From assembly GCF_002115755.1 (NCBI RefSeq), contig NZ_JFKA01000003.1, forward strand, positions 124,001 through 188,000: 64,000 bases of DNA. The letters run 5' to 3'. Position 1 is the stretch's first letter, and each line of letters starts with the position of its first letter. The notes below the pieces were generated by a model, which ran no database searches, was not told the origin of the DNA, and worked only from the letters and a program-made list of their open reading frames with translations. A program made the position numbers and the translations under genes. Source of the DNA: Thalassospira mesophila. GTDB lineage: Bacteria > Pseudomonadota > Alphaproteobacteria > Rhodospirillales > Thalassospiraceae. Shown piece after piece: positions 16,500-25,611 of the stretch.

Positions 16500-18782
16500 T
16501 CAACCAGCGTTTTCCGGACTGGATTGATCGGTGCTGGCCGCGCCATCGCTGGCGTTTGCACTGTCGGTGCTGGCAGCGGGTTTTTTCCGCGGTTTGCGCG
16601 GCGCACGCGGCTTGGCGGCCTTTTTAGGGGCAGCTTTTACCGTGTCACCATTATTATCACTTGCTCCAGGCTCGCCGTCCGCTGCGGCTGCCGTTTTGGC
16701 AGCGGCTTTGGGTTTGGCGGCAGCACGCGCGCGCGGTTTGCGCGGCGCACGGGTTGCTTTGGCTTTTGCCGGTGCAACGGTTGCGTTATCGCCGTCAGTT
16801 GCCGTGTCGGCGGCTTTTGCCGGTTCTGCACTTGCCGATGTTTCCGGTGCTGCTGATGATGCCGCGCCAGCCGTGTTTTCGGCAGCGGGTGCCGGGGCAA
16901 CTGCAGCCGGTTCAGCCGGGGTTGCGGGTGTTGGTGCCGGTGCTGCTTCGGTTGCCGGTGTTACGCCAGCCGTTGCAGGGGCCGGCGCATTTTCAAACCT
17001 TGCAGTTTGTTCAGCATTGGCCGGTTTTGCAGCATTTTCCGTGTCAGATGCCTTGTTGGCATCATTGTTGCGGGCCGGTTTGCGGTTGTTACGCGACGAA
17101 CCGGTTTTGCGAGGGGATGCCTTACGGGCGGTTTTCTTTTCTACCGGTTTGATTTCTTCGTCGTCTTGGTCACTTTTTGCCGGTTTGCGCAGCGACGATA
17201 ACGGGACTGCCGTTAGCAAAAATGCCGGAACGTGATCGCCCATGCCGATGACCGGCTTGTCATCATGATCATCGCGGTCGCGACGGTTATGATTTTTACG
17301 GTCCCGTTGCGGGCGGTTCTGATGGCGGTCTTCGCGCGGGTCGCGCACATGGCGTGCCGGTGCAGGTGAAGACGGCGCTGCCGCCTGCGATGGTGCCGGG
17401 CTGGCCGCCGGGGCGGCAACGGGTGCGGGGGCTGCTGGTGCCGCCGCCGGGCGTTCTGCCGGTTTGGCGGCGTCGCGTGGTGCTGCCGGTGCAGTGTTTT
17501 TCTGCTCCTGCGGGCCGGGGCGGCGGGATGAATTGCGACGGTTATTGTTACCGTCGTCGCCATTACGGCCACTGTCGCCATTGCGACCGCGTTCACCGCG
17601 TTCACCACCTTTGCTGCGCTTGTTACGGCGTTTCTTGCCGCTAAAGTCCAGTTCCAGAATTTCAATGCCCTCAACCGACGTAATCGGAATCGTCATGTTG
17701 ATGGTTTTGTTAATCGCTTCAACCAGTTTGCCGTCTTCCGGAGTGGCAAGGGTAAAGGCCTTGCCCGCGCGTCCCGCACGCCCGGTACGACCGGTGCGGT
17801 GAACGTAATCTTCGGCGTTGAACGGCACGTCAAAGTTAAACACATGCGACACATCGGCAACGTCAATGCCACGTGCGGCAACGTCGGAACAAATCAGCAC
17901 GGCGATGGCGCCGGTTTTAAATTTGTCGAGCGTTTCCGTCCGTTCGCTTTGCACCAGATCACCATGCATGCGACCGGCATTAAAGCCGTGTTTGGTCAGC
18001 GATTTAAACAGGATATCGACGTCTTTTTTGCGATTGCAGAACACAAAGGCATTTTTGACATCTTCGTTTCTGATCAAACGGCGAAGGGCTTCGCGTTTGT
18101 CCATTTCGTCAACAACAACCAGTTTATGTTCAACCGTTGTCGCCATGCTTGACGGCGCAGAAACGGTGATTTCTTTCGGGTTGCTCAGGAATTTGTCGGC
18201 AAGACGCCGAATTTCCTTGGGCATGGTTGCCGAGAAAAACAGCGTCTGGCGCTGCTTGGGCAACATGTTGACGATTTTTTCAATGTCAGGGATGAAACCC
18301 ATATCGAGCATGCGGTCGGCTTCGTCGATGACCAGCAATTTGCAGTCAGACAGCAGCAGTTTGCCGCGCTCGAAGGTATCAATCAGACGGCCAGGCGTTG
18401 CGATGATAACATCGGCACCTTTTTCCAAAATCTTTTGCTGTTCAACAAACGATTCTCCGCCAATCACCAGCGCTTTCGACAGCGGCACATACTTGCCGTA
18501 GGTGTCGAAATTCTGTGCCACCTGGGTGGCCAGTTCGCGCGTTGGTTCAAGGATGATGGAGCGCGGCATCCGCATGCGCGCACGGCCATGATGAAGAATA
18601 TCAAGCATCGGCAGAACAAAGCTGGCCGTTTTGCCCGTCCCGGTTTGCGCGCAGCCAAGGATGTCGCGTGCCATCATAACAGAAGGAATAGCCTGGCGCT
18701 GGATGGGGGTCGGAGTGTCATAGCCGGCGTCTGCGACGGCTTTGAGGATATCTTCGCTCAGACCGAGATCGGCGAAAGTCAT
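16500..18782 (-). CDS. DEAD-box ATP-dependent RNA helicase with long Ala/Pro/Lys-rich tail
   Basis: A 760-residue RNA helicase, RhlE-like in its core. All motifs are in order: the Q motif (TFADLGLSEDI, TPIQRQAIP), Walker A AQTGTGKT, PTRELA, Walker B DEAD in VIDEADRMLD, SAT, the GRMHGDL helix, RGIDVADVSHV, and HRTGRTGRAG. The core ends near residue 380. The remaining half is low complexity: an Arg/Asn/Gly stretch, then Pro/Ala runs, then a C-terminal part built of KPRAPRKPRKK-like basic blocks and acidic spacers. Such tails bind RNA and may drive condensation. The antisense frames here are shadows of this biased composition. Confidence 0.95.
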   Translation of the reverse strand: MTFADLGLSEDILKAVADAGYDTPTPIQRQAIPSVMMARDILGCAQTGTGKTASFVLPMLDILHHGRARMRMPRSIILEPTRELATQVAQNFDTYGKYVPLSKALVIGGESFVEQQKILEKGADVIIATPGRLIDTFERGKLLLSDCKLLVIDEADRMLDMGFIPDIEKIVNMLPKQRQTLFFSATMPKEIRRLADKFLSNPKEITVSAPSSMATTVEHKLVVVDEMDKREALRRLIRNEDVKNAFVFCNRKKDVDILFKSLTKHGFNAGRMHGDLVQSERTETLDKFKTGAIAVLICSDVAARGIDVADVSHVFNFDVPFNAEDYVHRTGRTGRAGRAGKAFTLATPEDGKLVEAINKTINMTIPITSVEGIEILELDFSGKKRRNKRSKGGERGERGRNGDSGRNGDDGNNNRRNSSRRPGPQEQKNTAPAAPRDAAKPAERPAAAPAAPAPVAAPAASPAPSQAAAPSSPAPARHVRDPREDRHQNRPQRDRKNHNRRDRDDHDDKPVIGMGDHVPAFLLTAVPLSSLRKPAKSDQDDEEIKPVEKKTARKASPRKTGSSRNNRKPARNNDANKASDTENAAKPANAEQTARFENAPAPATAGVTPATEAAPAPTPATPAEPAAVAPAPAAENTAGAASSAAPETSASAEPAKAADTATDGDNATVAPAKAKATRAPRKPRARAAAKPKAAAKTAAAADGEPGASDNNGDTVKAAPKKAAKPRAPRKPRKKPAASTDSANASDGAASTDQSSPENAG

Positions 18783-18988
18783 ATGATTCGGGTTCCCGCA
18801 ACAAATGCGTTAAAGATTGATTTACTTAAAGACAAATCTGCTTGGGTGGTAAAGCCAAGCCCGCTCCAAGTCAAGAAAAACGCCTTCAAAAAGGTGGTTG
18901 CAGCGCATTTTTAACCCGCCACATGCTTGTTTGGCGGTCCTTGCCAGCGTATCGTAGCTCAAATGTGCTGCCAATCAGGAGACTGACG

Positions 18989-19555
18989 ATGTTAATGGAT
19001 GTCACCCGTTCCGTTCTGGTTATTGTCGATGTTCAGGAAAAACTCTATCCCGCCTGCCTCGACCCGGTTGAAACGGTTGATGCCTGCTGCTTCCTGTTAA
19101 AATGCGCCAATTGCCTGTCGGTACCAGCAATTGTGACGGAACAATATCCCAAAGGGCTGGGCCGTACCAGCAAACCGATTCTCGATTTGCTGAAAAATGC
19201 AAAAGATATTGCGCATGGCGGCAATGTGGTCAGCAAAACCAGTTTTTCCTGCGTTGCCGCCGATGGTTTCATCGACAAGCTCGAAGAAATTCCCGGGCGG
19301 GACCAGGTAGTGGTGGCGGGTATGGAAACCCATGTCTGCGTGTTGCAAACCGTGCTGGACCTGATTGATCGTGGCCGCGAGGTTTTTGTGGTGGCCGATG
19401 CCGTTACCTCGCGCAAGCAGGATGACCGCATTTTCGGGCTGGAGCGCATGCGCGATGGCGGGGCCGTGATTGTCACCCGTGAAAGCGTGATGTTTGAATG
19501 GTTGCGGGTTGCAGGAACGTCGGAGTTCAAAGAACTTAGCGCCCTGATCCGTTAA
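18989..19555 (+). CDS. Isochorismatase-family cysteine hydrolase
   Basis: A 188-residue cytosolic hydrolase of the isochorismatase/nicotinamidase superfamily. The likely catalytic triad is Asp in VIVDVQEKLYPA, Lys in VSKTSFSC, and Cys in AGMETHVCVLQTVLDL. The pattern is closest to the YcaC-like group of unknown substrate rather than true nicotinamidases. ATG 18989 follows AGGAG; the longer frame from 18842 is not supported. The next gene starts 9 bases later, so they form a two-gene operon. Confidence 0.9.
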   Translation: MLMDVTRSVLVIVDVQEKLYPACLDPVETVDACCFLLKCANCLSVPAIVTEQYPKGLGRTSKPILDLLKNAKDIAHGGNVVSKTSFSCVAADGFIDKLEEIPGRDQVVVAGMETHVCVLQTVLDLIDRGREVFVVADAVTSRKQDDRIFGLERMRDGGAVIVTRESVMFEWLRVAGTSEFKELSALIR

Positions 19556-19564
19556 GGTTGGCCG

Positions 19565-20374
19565 GTGAGCGACGTGTCCTCCGACCCCTGTTGTGCGCCA
19601 TCGGTTGTGCGTGGCGACGCGCTACAAGCGCCCGATTTCGCCCAATCTTGCAAATCCGAAACCGTTTGCGATGTCGCCTTTTTACCGGGCATGCTGGCCG
19701 ATGCGCGGTTGTGGGGCGAGACCCTGCCGTTTCTTGGCAACCGGAATGCGGGCGGGATGGTTCAGCCGTATTTTATGGATGTGTCGGCCGGGGACTCGAT
19801 AGGCCATATGGCAGATCAGGTTCTGGCGCAGATGCCTGGGCGGTTTGCCCTTGTCGGCATGTCGATGGGCGGATATGTGGCGTTTGAAATTTTACGACGC
19901 TGCCCCGGGCGCGTTTCGCACCTGATGCTGGTTAATACCCGCGCCGGCGCCGATGATGCGGCCACCCGGCGCCGGCGGTTGTTGCTGGCGCGACTGGCGG
20001 CACAGCAACCTGTTTTTCGCGGTTTTAATGACGCCATTCTTGATCAGGCCCTGCATCCTGATAACCGCCACCAGCCGCGCCTGTTGGCGTTGCTAGACGA
20101 TATGGCGCAAAATTTGGGGCGAGATGTTTTTCGCCGTCAGCAAATTGCCGTGGCAAACCGCCCGGATTTTACCGCTTTACTGTCGAATATTACCATTCCT
20201 TGCCACGTTATGTGGGGGGACGGCGATAACATGATACCGGCACCGGTTCAGCACCAAATGGCGCAGGGCATTTCCGGTGCGCAATTTAGCCAGATTGCCG
20301 GTGCCGGGCACTATGTGCCACTGGAGGCACCGGCTGCTTTTGCAAGCGGATTATTGGCGCTGCTGGCGCGTTAA
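19565..20374 (+). CDS. Alpha/beta hydrolase
   Basis: A 269-residue alpha/beta hydrolase. The typical opening FLPGMLADARLWGE, the nucleophile elbow VGMSMGGYVAFE, and the late acid and His segments (WGDGDNMIPA and GAGHYVPLEAP) are present. The start is taken as GTG 19565, with AAGG a few bases upstream and a 9-base gap from the isochorismatase-type gene; the first 35 residues are Cys/Ser-rich and outside the fold, so an internal start is possible. No substrate can be inferred. Confidence 0.85.
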   Translation: MSDVSSDPCCAPSVVRGDALQAPDFAQSCKSETVCDVAFLPGMLADARLWGETLPFLGNRNAGGMVQPYFMDVSAGDSIGHMADQVLAQMPGRFALVGMSMGGYVAFEILRRCPGRVSHLMLVNTRAGADDAATRRRRLLLARLAAQQPVFRGFNDAILDQALHPDNRHQPRLLALLDDMAQNLGRDVFRRQQIAVANRPDFTALLSNITIPCHVMWGDGDNMIPAPVQHQMAQGISGAQFSQIAGAGHYVPLEAPAAFASGLLALLAR

Positions 20375-20385
20375 GGCATGTGTGG

Positions 20386-20997
20386 TTAGCATCCGGGTGA
20401 CAAGCGCGAGCAATGATCATCATTGCGATCAGGCTGGCTGATCGGAAACAGGTAATGGATGACGGTCGGCGCCAGATCGGCAAGTTTTTTACGGTCGATC
20501 GGGGTTTCAATATTGGCGCGCAATTCCGAAATCACACTATCGCCCGAACAAAACGCAAATCGTACCGGCGTTTGCGCCTGACTCAGCGTTACGGCGGCAT
20601 TTTGCGGGTCGGTACACATTGCATCGCGCGACGTGTTCTGGGTCGGGTTTACCACAACGACCATGCGGTGCTTGGGCCGCAAGGCGGGATGGTCGGGCGT
20701 TGCGTTGGTGCTGTCCAGCCGGGTTTGGGCCTCTTGCGGGGTGATAAAGCTGAGCTGCGGGGCAAAACCGTGATGGGAAAACATTTTGGCCCAACTGGCG
20801 TCATCAATGCCTGTTTGCCCGTCGTGAACTTCCATCACCATGATGTTGGAAGGGGCGGCATAGCTTTTAAAACCGGCGACATCGGTGGTGTCATAAAACG
20901 GGGCTTCGATATTACTGGCACCGCACGCGGCAAGCAGCGGGGCGGCAATGCCCAGTAAAACCAGCAAAAGTGCTTTGGGGTGGCGCTTGGCGAACAT
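20386..20997 (-). CDS. Predicted lipoprotein of unknown function
   Basis: A 203-residue exported lipoprotein. The signal sequence is basic (MFAKRHPK), then hydrophobic, ending in the lipobox LLAAC with the acylated Cys at residue 25. The mature part has segments such as PSNIMVMEVHDGQTGIDDAS and RPKHRMVVVVNPTQNTSRD and four or more cysteines (AMCTDP, FAFCSG, DDHCSR, SPGC) that could form disulfides in the periplasm. I do not recognise a family. ATG 20997 has AAGGAG ten bases upstream. It is convergent with the hydrolase gene, 11 bases apart. Confidence 0.75.
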   Translation of the reverse strand: MFAKRHPKALLLVLLGIAAPLLAACGASNIEAPFYDTTDVAGFKSYAAPSNIMVMEVHDGQTGIDDASWAKMFSHHGFAPQLSFITPQEAQTRLDSTNATPDHPALRPKHRMVVVVNPTQNTSRDAMCTDPQNAAVTLSQAQTPVRFAFCSGDSVISELRANIETPIDRKKLADLAPTVIHYLFPISQPDRNDDHCSRLSPGC

Positions 20998-21174
20998 GGA
21001 AGGCGGGCTCCTTATGGGACTTCCCGGGGATGAATTTTGTGCCAATACAGGGATTTGAGCGCGCTTCTGGGATGCGTCAAACCCCGGGGACAAATTGATA
21101 CAATTCGGGGATCAGGGGGTTACAGGTGGGATGTACGATTGTGATCCGTAAAACATAGTCCCAAGGATCGCAAA

Positions 21175-21762
21175 ATGTCAGTGTCTTTGCAAAATTTGTC
21201 TGCGTCCGCATCAGATCAACCCGACACCGCGATGTCTGGCCGCCCGCACTGGCTGGTGCCCGCCTTGCACTGGGCGATGGCGGCATTGATTATTGCTGTT
21301 TTCATCGTTGGCAAGGTAATGGAAGATTTGCCCCGCGATCAACGGTTGCCTGTCATGGGCTGGCATATCCTGATCGGCCTGTCGGTTCTGGTGCTGTTTT
21401 TACCGCGTATGATTGCGGTGTTTGTTAATGCGCGCCAAAAGCGGGCACAACCGCCTGAAAATGCCATAAAAACCAATCTGGCGGCCCGCATCATGCAGGG
21501 TGTGTTGTATTTTCTGATGCTGGCCATCCCGCTTGCCGGGTTAACGGCCATGACCACCATTGGCCATAATTTTCCGGTGTTGGGGCTGTTTTCATTGCCA
21601 AATTTCGCTGACAATCATGAATTGCACGAATTGGCGGAAAATATTCATGGCACCATGGCCACGGTCTTGATCATTCTGGCCGGGCTGCATGCCCTGGCGG
21701 CCCTGTGGCATCATTTTGTGGTCAAAGACGATGTTTTGCGCCGCTATTTGCCGGGCCGGTAG
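21175..21762 (+). CDS. Cytochrome b561 family protein
   Basis: A 195-residue inner-membrane b-type cytochrome with four hydrophobic helices (about 30-48, 66-84, 113-133, 160-180). Candidate heme-ligating histidines lie in PALHWAMAAL, MGWHILIGL, and AENIHGTMATVL / LAGLHALAALWHHF. Members shuttle electrons from quinol and some act as superoxide oxidase (YodB/CybB type). A polar N-terminal extension of about 25 residues precedes the first helix. It is convergent with glutaminase, 10 bases apart. Confidence 0.9.
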   Translation: MSVSLQNLSASASDQPDTAMSGRPHWLVPALHWAMAALIIAVFIVGKVMEDLPRDQRLPVMGWHILIGLSVLVLFLPRMIAVFVNARQKRAQPPENAIKTNLAARIMQGVLYFLMLAIPLAGLTAMTTIGHNFPVLGLFSLPNFADNHELHELAENIHGTMATVLIILAGLHALAALWHHFVVKDDVLRRYLPGR

Positions 21763-21772
21763 TCCGTTTGTT

Positions 21773-22693
21773 TTAGAAAACCGAGCGGCCAATGGCATCG
21801 GTCAGCATTTCGAGTGCGGCGATTCCGGGGGCGGAATTGCCGCTGCCATCAAGGCGCGGTGACCAGACACAGACCGAAAATTCGCCGGGAATAACCCCGA
21901 TAATGGCCCCGCCAACCCCGCTTTTGGCGGGAATGCCCACCGAAAATGCAAAATCGCCGACCCCGTCATACATGCCACATGTAAGCATCAAGGCGTTAAT
22001 CCGGCGGGCTTCGGAAGCGGACAATATTTGGGTGCCGTCAATGCCAACACCCTGATTGGCCAAAAACAACGTGGCCCGGGCCAGTTCGCGGGCCGTCATG
22101 GCGATGGCACATTGCTTGAAATAGGCACGCACCACCGATTCGACCGGGTTATCAAGCTTGCCAAAACTTTTCATCAAATAGGCAATGGCACGGTTGCGGT
22201 TGCCGTGCTGGTCTTCGGACAGATAAACGTCGTTATCGGTGCGAATTTCGGGGTTTGTGCATAAACGGCCCAGAAATTCGGCAACGGAACGGTCAGGGTT
22301 GGCAAAGCGCGACGAAATCATATCGCACACCCGGATGGCTCCGGCATTGATAAACGGGTTCCGCGGAATGCCTTCTTCCTGTTCAAGCAGGATCAGCGAA
22401 TTAAACGCCGATCCGCTGGGTTCGCGGCGCACCGCCTGCCAAAGGTCATCGCCGCAGCTTCGCAAAGCCAGCACCAGGGCAAAAACCTTCGATACACTTT
22501 GGATCGAAAAGGCAATGTCGGCATCGCCAATGGCAAATTCGGCCCCGCTGACATGGCGGATCACGAGGGCGAAGCGGTCACTTGGAACGGCGGCAAGGGC
22601 GGGGATATAATCCGCGTTACGGGCGTTCGGGAAATCGCGTTGTTTTATGCGCGTCGCAATATCAGCCAAAATCGATGCATAATCGGCACGCAT
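21773..22693 (-). CDS. glsA: Glutaminase
   Basis: A 306-residue glutaminase of the serine-dependent beta-lactamase-like family, converting glutamine to glutamate and ammonia. Typical segments are the S-x-x-K motif in FSIQSVSKVFALVL, EPSGSAFNS, NPFINAGAI, and RSCGDDLW. Length matches E. coli GlsB/YneH (308). The ATG at 22693 is used because it places the N terminus as in the family; a further Met upstream would add 14 residues. It lies 79 bases downstream of the parE stop, with a terminator between, so it is likely transcribed on its own. Confidence 0.93.
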   Translation of the reverse strand: MRADYASILADIATRIKQRDFPNARNADYIPALAAVPSDRFALVIRHVSGAEFAIGDADIAFSIQSVSKVFALVLALRSCGDDLWQAVRREPSGSAFNSLILLEQEEGIPRNPFINAGAIRVCDMISSRFANPDRSVAEFLGRLCTNPEIRTDNDVYLSEDQHGNRNRAIAYLMKSFGKLDNPVESVVRAYFKQCAIAMTARELARATLFLANQGVGIDGTQILSASEARRINALMLTCGMYDGVGDFAFSVGIPAKSGVGGAIIGVIPGEFSVCVWSPRLDGSGNSAPGIAALEMLTDAIGRSVF

Positions 22694-22722
22694 AACGCAA
22701 ACCCCCGAATTAAACGGACAAA

Positions 22723-22748
22723 AAACCCGGCACAAAAAGGCCGGGTTT
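22723..22748 (-). terminator. Terminator of parE
   Basis: Stem aaacccggc / gccgggttt with an 8-base loop; read leftward it ends in a T-rich run. It lies 24 bases past the parE stop. Confidence 0.85.
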
Positions 22749-22771
22749 GATGAAAGTGATATGGCGCAGGA

Positions 22772-24754
22772 TTAAACGTCGATATCCTCGACAAAACGCG
22801 CATGTTCCTGAATGAACTGAAACCGCAATTCCGGTTTTTTACCCATCAGGCGTCCCACCAGATCCTTGGTTTGCGCCCGGCCATCGGGCTCGGCGGCGTC
22901 GGGCAGGGTAACGCGCAGCAAGGTACGGTTTTTAGGCGACATGGTCGTCTCGCGCAGCTGCTGCGACGGCATTTCACCCAAACCTTTAAAACGCGAGATT
23001 TCAACCTTGGCAGGGTTTTTAAACTCGGTATTGAGCAAGGTTTCTTTTTCGGCATCATCCATCGCATAGATGCTTTTGCCGCCCTGTGTCAGGCGGTAAA
23101 GCGGCGGCAGGGCCAAAAACAGATTGCCGTTGTCAATCAATCCCTGCATTTCCTGATAGAAAAATGTCATCAGCAGGGATGCAATATGCGCACCGTCAAC
23201 GTCAGCATCGGTCATGATGATGACACGTTCATAACGCAGGTCTTTTAACTGGAAATCGGCCCCGGCACCGCAGCCAAAGGCTTCGATCATGTCCTTGATT
23301 TCCTGATTGGCCATCATTTTTTCGCGGGTTGCCGATGCCACGTTCAGGATTTTGCCGCGCAGGGGCAACACAGCCTGTGTTTCACGGTCGCGCGCCTGTT
23401 TGGCCGAGCCACCAGCCGAATCCCCTTCGACCAGGAAAATTTCGGTGCCCGCCGCGATCGAACGCGAACAGTCGGTTAACTTGCCGGGCAAACGCAAACG
23501 CCGGGTTGCTGACTGGCGTTTGGTTTCTTTCTTTTCCTTGCGGCGCTGGCGTTCTTCGGCGCGCATGATAATGCGTTCAAGCAGGTGCTTGGCATTTTCG
23601 GTGTCCCCGGTCAGCCAATGATCGAAATGGTCGCGAACGGCCGTTTCAACCAGTTTGGTCGCATTCTGGGTGCCCAGCTTTTCTTTGGTCTGGCCCTGAA
23701 ATTGCGGGTCGGGAATAAACAGCGACAGCATGAAACAGCCGCCACCAAAAACGTCTTCGGCGGTAATTGCTGCGGCCTTTTTTATCCCGACCATATCGCC
23801 ATAAGATTTAAGCGCCTTGGTCAGGGCATAACGAAAGCCGGCTTCGTGCGTGCCGCCCAGCGGGGTGGGCACGGTGTTGCAATAGGAATGAAAATAACCT
23901 TCGCCGCCGTCCGGCCAACCCACAGCCCATTCAACGCGCCCGGCACTTTCGGAAAATTTCGCTTCGCCGGCAAACGGGCGTTCGGTCACCATATCGCGAC
24001 CTTTAAGCGTCATTTCCAGATAGTCGAGAATGCCGTTGGGAAATTTCAGAACTTCTTTTTGCGGGGTCGGATCGTCGCTAGTGATCAGGGACGGATCACA
24101 GGACCAGCGAATTTCAACGCCCTTGTATAAATATGCCTTCGACCGCGCCATGCGAAACACGGTGCCCGGTTTTAATTTGGCCCGTGCGCCGAAAATTTCG
24201 GGGTCGGGGCGGAAAATAACCGTGGTGCCGCGCCGGTTGCTGACCGATCCGCCATCCTGAAGCGGCCCTAATGGCGTGCCCTTGGAATATTCCTGAAACA
24301 CCAGTTTGCGGTCACGCGCCACTTCAACCCGAAACTTGTCGGTGAGCGCATTCACCACCGACATGCCAACCCCGTGCAAACCGCCCGATGTTTCATAGGC
24401 ATTGCCCGAAAACTTGCCGCCCGAATGCAGGGTGGTCAAGATGACTTCAAGCGCCGATTTATCGGGAAATTTCGGGTGCGGGTCGGTTGGAATGCCACGG
24501 CCGTTATCGCGGACCAGAACCGTATTGTCGGTCTGAAGTTCCAGTTCAATCCAGTCAGCATGGCCGGCAACCGCTTCGTCCATCGAGTTATCAAGGATTT
24601 CAGCCACCAGATGGTGGAGTGCGGTATCGTCGGTGCCCCCAATATACATACCGGGGCGACGGCGGACTGGTTCCAGTCCTTCGAGTACCTCGATATCCTT
24701 GGCTGAATACGCGTTTGTGGTGCTTTGGTTTGAATCTTCGAAAAGGTCGGTCAT
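22772..24754 (-). CDS. parE: DNA topoisomerase IV subunit B
   Basis: A 660-residue type IIA topoisomerase ATPase subunit that, with ParC, unlinks daughter chromosomes. The GHKL ATPase motifs are present (EILDNSMDEAVAGHAD, DNGRGIPTD, GGLHGVGMSVVNAL), followed by the transducer domain, then TOPRIM with VEGDSAGGSAKQ and the metal-binding DADVDGAH, and the C-terminal QLRETTMSP region. I call it ParE rather than GyrB because of length (660; GyrB is about 800 in this group) and the N-terminal VLEGLEPVRRRPGMYIGGTD variant. No parC is in the window. Confidence 0.93.
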   Translation of the reverse strand: MTDLFEDSNQSTTNAYSAKDIEVLEGLEPVRRRPGMYIGGTDDTALHHLVAEILDNSMDEAVAGHADWIELELQTDNTVLVRDNGRGIPTDPHPKFPDKSALEVILTTLHSGGKFSGNAYETSGGLHGVGMSVVNALTDKFRVEVARDRKLVFQEYSKGTPLGPLQDGGSVSNRRGTTVIFRPDPEIFGARAKLKPGTVFRMARSKAYLYKGVEIRWSCDPSLITSDDPTPQKEVLKFPNGILDYLEMTLKGRDMVTERPFAGEAKFSESAGRVEWAVGWPDGGEGYFHSYCNTVPTPLGGTHEAGFRYALTKALKSYGDMVGIKKAAAITAEDVFGGGCFMLSLFIPDPQFQGQTKEKLGTQNATKLVETAVRDHFDHWLTGDTENAKHLLERIIMRAEERQRRKEKKETKRQSATRRLRLPGKLTDCSRSIAAGTEIFLVEGDSAGGSAKQARDRETQAVLPLRGKILNVASATREKMMANQEIKDMIEAFGCGAGADFQLKDLRYERVIIMTDADVDGAHIASLLMTFFYQEMQGLIDNGNLFLALPPLYRLTQGGKSIYAMDDAEKETLLNTEFKNPAKVEISRFKGLGEMPSQQLRETTMSPKNRTLLRVTLPDAAEPDGRAQTKDLVGRLMGKKPELRFQFIQEHARFVEDIDV

Positions 24755-24997
24755 GTTCCCCGGAACGCAACTGGTTGTTTTAAGGGTATAATTTTCAGGT
24801 AAGCCCCATATTCATCTTGTTGTCCATAACACATTTTCGTTATAGGCAACTCGGTGCTGGTGCGGCTCGCCGATAAACGAGTACCATAAGAATTAAATCC
24901 CGGCCCATAAAAATGTTTTTCGTTTTGCAATGCAACCGGGTTAGATGAAAAAAAATACAGGACAGCGCCGGATTTCCGGCGTTCAGGAGTGAGTGCG

Positions 24998-25420
24998 ATG
25001 GTCGAAAAAAACGAAACCAGCAATGCGGACACCACCATGCCGCGGGGCGATATGTGTACCCGCACCCTGGCAATGCCCGGCGAAACCAATCCCAGCGGCG
25101 ATATTTTCGGCGGCTGGCTGATGTCGCAAATGGACATTGCCGGGGGTGTGCTTGCCAGCCAGATCGCCGAAGGCCGTGTTGCCACCGTTGCCGTCGATGG
25201 CATGACATTCCATCGTCCGGTTTATGTGGGCGACGTGGTGTGTGTGTATGGCGATATTGACCGTATCGGCAATACATCCATGGTGCTGCATCTTGAAGCA
25301 TGGGTTTTGCGCCGCAACCAGCCGCCGCGCATCAAGGTAACCGAAGCCACTTTTACCTTCGTCGCCATCGACGCCAATGGCCGTCCGCGCCCGGTGCGCA
25401 AGGATGAAATTAGCGTTTAA
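24998..25420 (+). CDS. Acyl-CoA thioesterase (YciA-type hotdog)
   Basis: A 140-residue single-hotdog thioesterase that hydrolyses acyl-CoAs in the cytosol. The diagnostic segment is NPSGDIFGGWLMSQMDIAGG, followed by VAVDGMTFHRPVYVGDVVCV. Length and layout match YciA. I prefer ATG 24998 because AGGAG lies 8 bases upstream; a GTG at 24989 would use part of that ribosome site as coding. It is divergent from parE. Confidence 0.92.
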   Translation: MVEKNETSNADTTMPRGDMCTRTLAMPGETNPSGDIFGGWLMSQMDIAGGVLASQIAEGRVATVAVDGMTFHRPVYVGDVVCVYGDIDRIGNTSMVLHLEAWVLRRNQPPRIKVTEATFTFVAIDANGRPRPVRKDEISV

Positions 25421-25551
25421 TACCATTTCTTTATGAGGTCTTTTCATGGAGAAATGGGTAGGCGCGACAACGCCGCGCGAATTGTGACGCGGTTGGCAAG
25501 TGTTCAACCAGGTTTTATATAAGCCCTTTGTGTTTTTGCGAGCCGTGAACG

Positions 25552-25581
25552 AAAACGGGGTTGCTGTTGCAACCCCGTTTT
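25552..25581. terminator. Bidirectional terminator between the thioesterase and dipeptidase genes
   Basis: Perfect 13-base-pair stem (aaaacggggttgc) with a 4-base loop tgtt, with A and T runs on both sides, lying between two convergent genes. Confidence 0.9.
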
Positions 25582-25611
25582 GCCGATTGGTATGATGCCG
25601 TGTAATTTTTC

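Noticed and set aside
16531-17235. 234-codon frame rich in Ala, Gly and Val opposite the helicase tail
   Set aside because: It mirrors the Ala/Pro/Lys-rich tail on the other strand; low complexity and no ribosome site.
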